Assembly (NCBI GenBank): GCA_916048095.2
Contig: OU696584.1
Coordinates: 2,101,317 to 2,165,316, forward strand
Source of the DNA: Sacculina carcini
Lineage: Eukaryota > Arthropoda > Thecostraca > Sacculinidae
Length of the DNA stretch: 64,000 nt
Direction: 5' to 3'
In this document: one piece after another, positions 61,690-64,000 of the stretch
Numbering within the stretch: position 1 is the stretch's first letter
How the letters are laid out: every line of letters starts with the position of its first letter
Position numbers and translations under genes: made by a program
Notes under the pieces: generated by a model
What the model was told of the DNA's origin: nothing
The model's database searches: none
Seen by the model: only the letters and a program-made list of their open reading frames with translations

Positions 61690-62283
61690 ATGAGTCAGGT
61701 GAATACAAACGTTGATACGTCCAAGCGGATCCTACCATTAGATCATCATGCGGTCAGGTTTGTTGACGACACACCATTAATCTGTGGACACCCGATGGAG
61801 CAGAGGATTTGGATTATTTTCGGACGACTGGAAAAACACAGTCAGACGGATTTCGAACACTTACAAAAACAGCTTACTAATATTATGCAACTGGAGCGAT
61901 ATTTTGACCCCTTTTGGAAACTTCGTCGCGGCGCGGTCAGAATATTCACCAACGAGGAGCGTGCACTACAGATTGTGATCGATACACTTATGAGTCGGCC
62001 AATAAGAGATGCTGTTCTTGGAGCCGTTGCAGCTGCTTTATCATTCAAAGTGTTGTCGGTGGCGCTGGTGCGAAATAACGAGACTCAGATTTACCGGCCG
62101 CTCGATGAGACCCGCAACACAATGGAGTGGATGAAGACCATTGTTATGAGCTACTATGACTCGAGAAAACAGTACTTGACCGAAACCAAGGTTTATCGTG
62201 AATTTAAAGCCGACAAAATGAAGATGATTGTGCACAAGGAGGTTCAAGGTGAACCACAAAGTAAACGGAACAAAATTTGTTGA
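61690..62283 (+). CDS. ORF c of Polinton C
   Basis: 197 residues ('MSQVNTNVDTSKRILPLDHH'). It shares with A the blocks 'ICGHPMEQRIWIIF', 'LERYFDPFWKLR', 'LQIVIDTLMSR', 'ETQIYRPLDETRNTMEW' and 'RKQYLTETKVY', at about 40% identity by eye, with a similar basic end (SKRNKIC). It is open although other genes of C are broken. No family recognised. Confidence 0.65.
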   Translation: MSQVNTNVDTSKRILPLDHHAVRFVDDTPLICGHPMEQRIWIIFGRLEKHSQTDFEHLQKQLTNIMQLERYFDPFWKLRRGAVRIFTNEERALQIVIDTLMSRPIRDAVLGAVAAALSFKVLSVALVRNNETQIYRPLDETRNTMEWMKTIVMSYYDSRKQYLTETKVYREFKADKMKMIVHKEVQGEPQSKRNKIC

Positions 62284-62382
62284 ATTAATCTATGTGTACG
62301 GTATACCAATACATTTCGTAATGTGTCGCAAGAATTTTATTATTGCGCGCGAAAAAAAAACACTTTGTTATCCTTCAATTTA

Positions 62383-62907
62383 TTAAAATGGTAGCATACG
62401 CGGTGTACACAGATTCATTGCATACATCAATTTAGCGAAATGTTGACAACGTAAAATACAGCAGTTTGTAGGAATGACATGATTATATGGACACGGTGTG
62501 ATGTTGGGTAGTACATGTATGTCGCGTGCGTTCATTGATAAATAGTCGTGTAGGATGTCTTCGAGATATTCAATGTGTAGTTCAAGTAGATGTGAAAGTC
62601 GACGAGCCTTGTCGAGTCCTTTGGCGTAGATGTGGTTGGGTGCTAGACGTTGTATGAGGGAAATTGCGTCGCGTAGCCTTTCTTCATACTTGTGCGTGTT
62701 GTAAGGATTGTAATTATATTCCAAGCCGTGCAGAGTCGCCGTCAAAAATAGAAAATGGTTGCGTGGCTCAGCGTTGAGTTTCAACTGTGGAGGCGGTAAT
62801 ATGGTGTGCCACAAGTACCCCGAACACAGGTCATGCACAGCCAATTCCTTGACAACAAAAGGCGAATTCTTGTGCTGGAAACCGTCGCAGTCTACAAGTA
62901 TGACCAT
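62383..62907 (-). CDS. Possible DnaQ-like exonuclease (ORF d) of Polinton C
   Basis: 174 residues from the ATG at 62,907. 'VILVDCDGFQ' has D-x-D where A and B have D-x-E. 'LTATLHGLEYNYNPYN', 'HIYAKGLDKARRLSHLL' and 'CPYNHVIPTNCCILRCQ' are conserved. Start overlaps the protease end by 16 bases. Confidence 0.5.
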   Translation of the reverse strand: MVILVDCDGFQHKNSPFVVKELAVHDLCSGYLWHTILPPPQLKLNAEPRNHFLFLTATLHGLEYNYNPYNTHKYEERLRDAISLIQRLAPNHIYAKGLDKARRLSHLLELHIEYLEDILHDYLSMNARDIHVLPNITPCPYNHVIPTNCCILRCQHFAKLMYAMNLCTPRMLPF

Positions 62908-63338
62908 ATCAGCGCTAAAAGCTGATTGTTGATAGCAGGATCGGTGGATAGGCACGACACAAAATCGTGCAGATCCCAGCCGGCGTCAAACAATGCAGCA
63001 AATAGAGCACAGTACTTTCCACACACGTCCGAATACGGCGCCTGAATGACGCGCGTGTTCAACATGCATCGACTGTAATTGACATGTTTGTTTATAAAAT
63101 TTACAAACGAGGGATGCCAGATGGGTGAGTTGCCAGACGAGTCGAAATATTGGAGATTTTTACCGTCCCAGGCAGACACGACCCAATGCAGACCCGATTG
63201 CCAGCGCGGCTGTATATTCACAATAATTGATGTGCGCACACCGCGAGCAAATGTGAAATGTTTTAGCCGGTCGCACGCCCAAACCCCCCGAAATGTGGCG
63301 ACTGTGTCGAGCAGCCGTTCCAATTCAAGAGCGTTCAT
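62892..63338 (-). CDS. PRO: Adenain-like protease of Polinton C
   Basis: 148 residues from the ATG at 63,338 ('MNALELERLLDTVATFRGVW'). 'GLHWVVSAWDGKNLQYFDSS', 'VIQAPYSDVCGKYCALF' contain the His, Asp, Gln and Cys of the catalytic set. It lacks the long C-terminal tail of A and B. The ATG overlaps the capsid stop, as in A and B. Confidence 0.8.
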   Translation of the reverse strand: MNALELERLLDTVATFRGVWACDRLKHFTFARGVRTSIIVNIQPRWQSGLHWVVSAWDGKNLQYFDSSGNSPIWHPSFVNFINKHVNYSRCMLNTRVIQAPYSDVCGKYCALFAALFDAGWDLHDFVSCLSTDPAINNQLLALIWSYL

Positions 63339-64000
63339 GGTTGAAAATATGTGCTGACACATCCGGCGCTGTCAATTGTGATTTCGTTTTCAAACGTGGC
63401 GTAGATTAGAACGTTAATTGTCTCGGGTAGAGCGTAGCAGAATGCCAGCACACACCTCACATTACCTTGTTCACGCGGATGCAAATGATCACCACCACAC
63501 TGATCCGGAGTCAAATCTATAATAAACAGAGTATAGCCGGACGCATAATCATTATGTGTGATATCCAGGCCCTGGTTTTCCGTATCGAGGCCGGTGCCGT
63601 CAAACAGTGACAGATACGATCTCATATATAGACCCTTTGTGAAATCGGGGCGATAGGGGTGGGTGGGGTACGGCTCGCCATTTATATAGAACTGAAGACT
63701 GTTCAGATGGTAGTGGTGAAAATTCCATGGGTTTTTCTGTAGCGATCCATGATACGCTTCAGTGCTTACGAGTCCCAGCAGAATTTGTCGCGGCACTTGT
63801 GAGGTGAAAATATTATTCAGCGTTCCACTCATGTTTCCTTTGGGGAGAGTATATGTTTTCAGTAGAACTCATGGAATAGGATAACGGGCTGGTGTCTTCG
63901 CCAACTATTTGTGAAAATTCACCCACATCGAGTCGGAAAGCTTTATTTTCTCGACATGCACACACAGGTCGACAATTTCAATCTTGTATTCTCCCTCGGC
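63335..64000 (-). pseudogene. MCP: Major capsid protein of Polinton C, partial with two stops
   Basis: The C-terminal part is readable: 'VHVEKIKLSDSMWVNFH', a TAG, 'LAKTPARYPIP', a TGA, then open from 'LLKTYTLPKGNMSGTLNNIF' through 'GLYMRSYLSLFDGTGLDTEN' to the stop at 63,335. The 5' part lies beyond the window edge. Protein identity to B in this part is about 70% by eye. Confidence 0.85.

Overview
The window is animal (metazoan) nuclear DNA with almost no single-copy host sequence. It is a graveyard of nested mobile elements. The families present (Maverick/Polinton DNA transposons, EEP-type non-LTR retrotransposons, Gypsy-like LTR elements and a multi-copy family typical of invertebrates), an AT-rich composition and a short (CCTAA)n telomere-like tract suggest an invertebrate, possibly an arthropod. 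The species cannot be fixed from sequence alone.

Layout. 1-6.8 kb: decayed retrotransposons, one carrying a second, 5'-truncated retrotransposon inside a 17-bp target duplication. 7.2-8.8 kb: a broken gene of an invertebrate repeat family on the minus strand. 9.4-11.1 kb: another decayed non-LTR element with an (AAAC)n tail. 11-14.9 kb: mostly featureless. 15.0-19.7 kb: a decayed Gypsy-like LTR element (LTR, gag, protease, RT/RNase H, integrase). 19.7-20.4 kb: a relic Polinton-type terminal repeat. 20.5-25.0 kb: a young LTR element with 688-bp LTRs and a CCTCT target duplication, sitting in the gag zinc knuckle of a non-LTR element. That non-LTR element is cut again at 25,627 by Polinton B.

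The main content is three Polinton copies. Polinton A (28,733-45,941, about 17.2 kb) is complete end to end, with long terminal inverted repeats, perfect AGTAGTAGG / CCTACTACT ends and a 5-bp flanking duplication GTTAT. It lies inside the left terminal repeat of Polinton B (25,627-28,732 plus 45,942-60,449). B lies in the opposite orientation, so the window contains a giant inverted repeat. B's left repeat also holds a solo LTR and a 1.4-kb 9-bp minisatellite; its right end is lost at 60,449 next to (CCTAA)n repeats. Polinton C (61.2-64 kb) is a divergent relative running off the window edge.

Polinton gene set in the reading order of A: protein-primed PolB (with a predicted 97-bp intron and OTU-like and Zn-finger N-terminal domains), packaging ATPase, two conserved small proteins, retroviral-type integrase, two proline-rich paralogues, a penton/minor-capsid-like protein with an internal duplication, a basic core-like protein, major capsid protein, adenain-type protease, a DnaQ-like exonuclease candidate, and, around a 45-bp tandem array, three unrecognised genes. 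Together they encode replication (PolB), integration (INT), and virion assembly, packaging and maturation (MCP, penton, core, ATPase, protease). No copy is intact. A has stops in MCP and in one small gene. B has lost the integrase core and the PolB N-terminus, has stops in PolB and the penton gene, and has a changed protease residue, but keeps MCP open. C has stops in MCP.

The most unusual signals are a tRNA-like unit with Pol III A and B boxes inside every Polinton terminal repeat, always pointing outward, and palindromic NRF-1-like plus CRE-like sites just inside the repeats.
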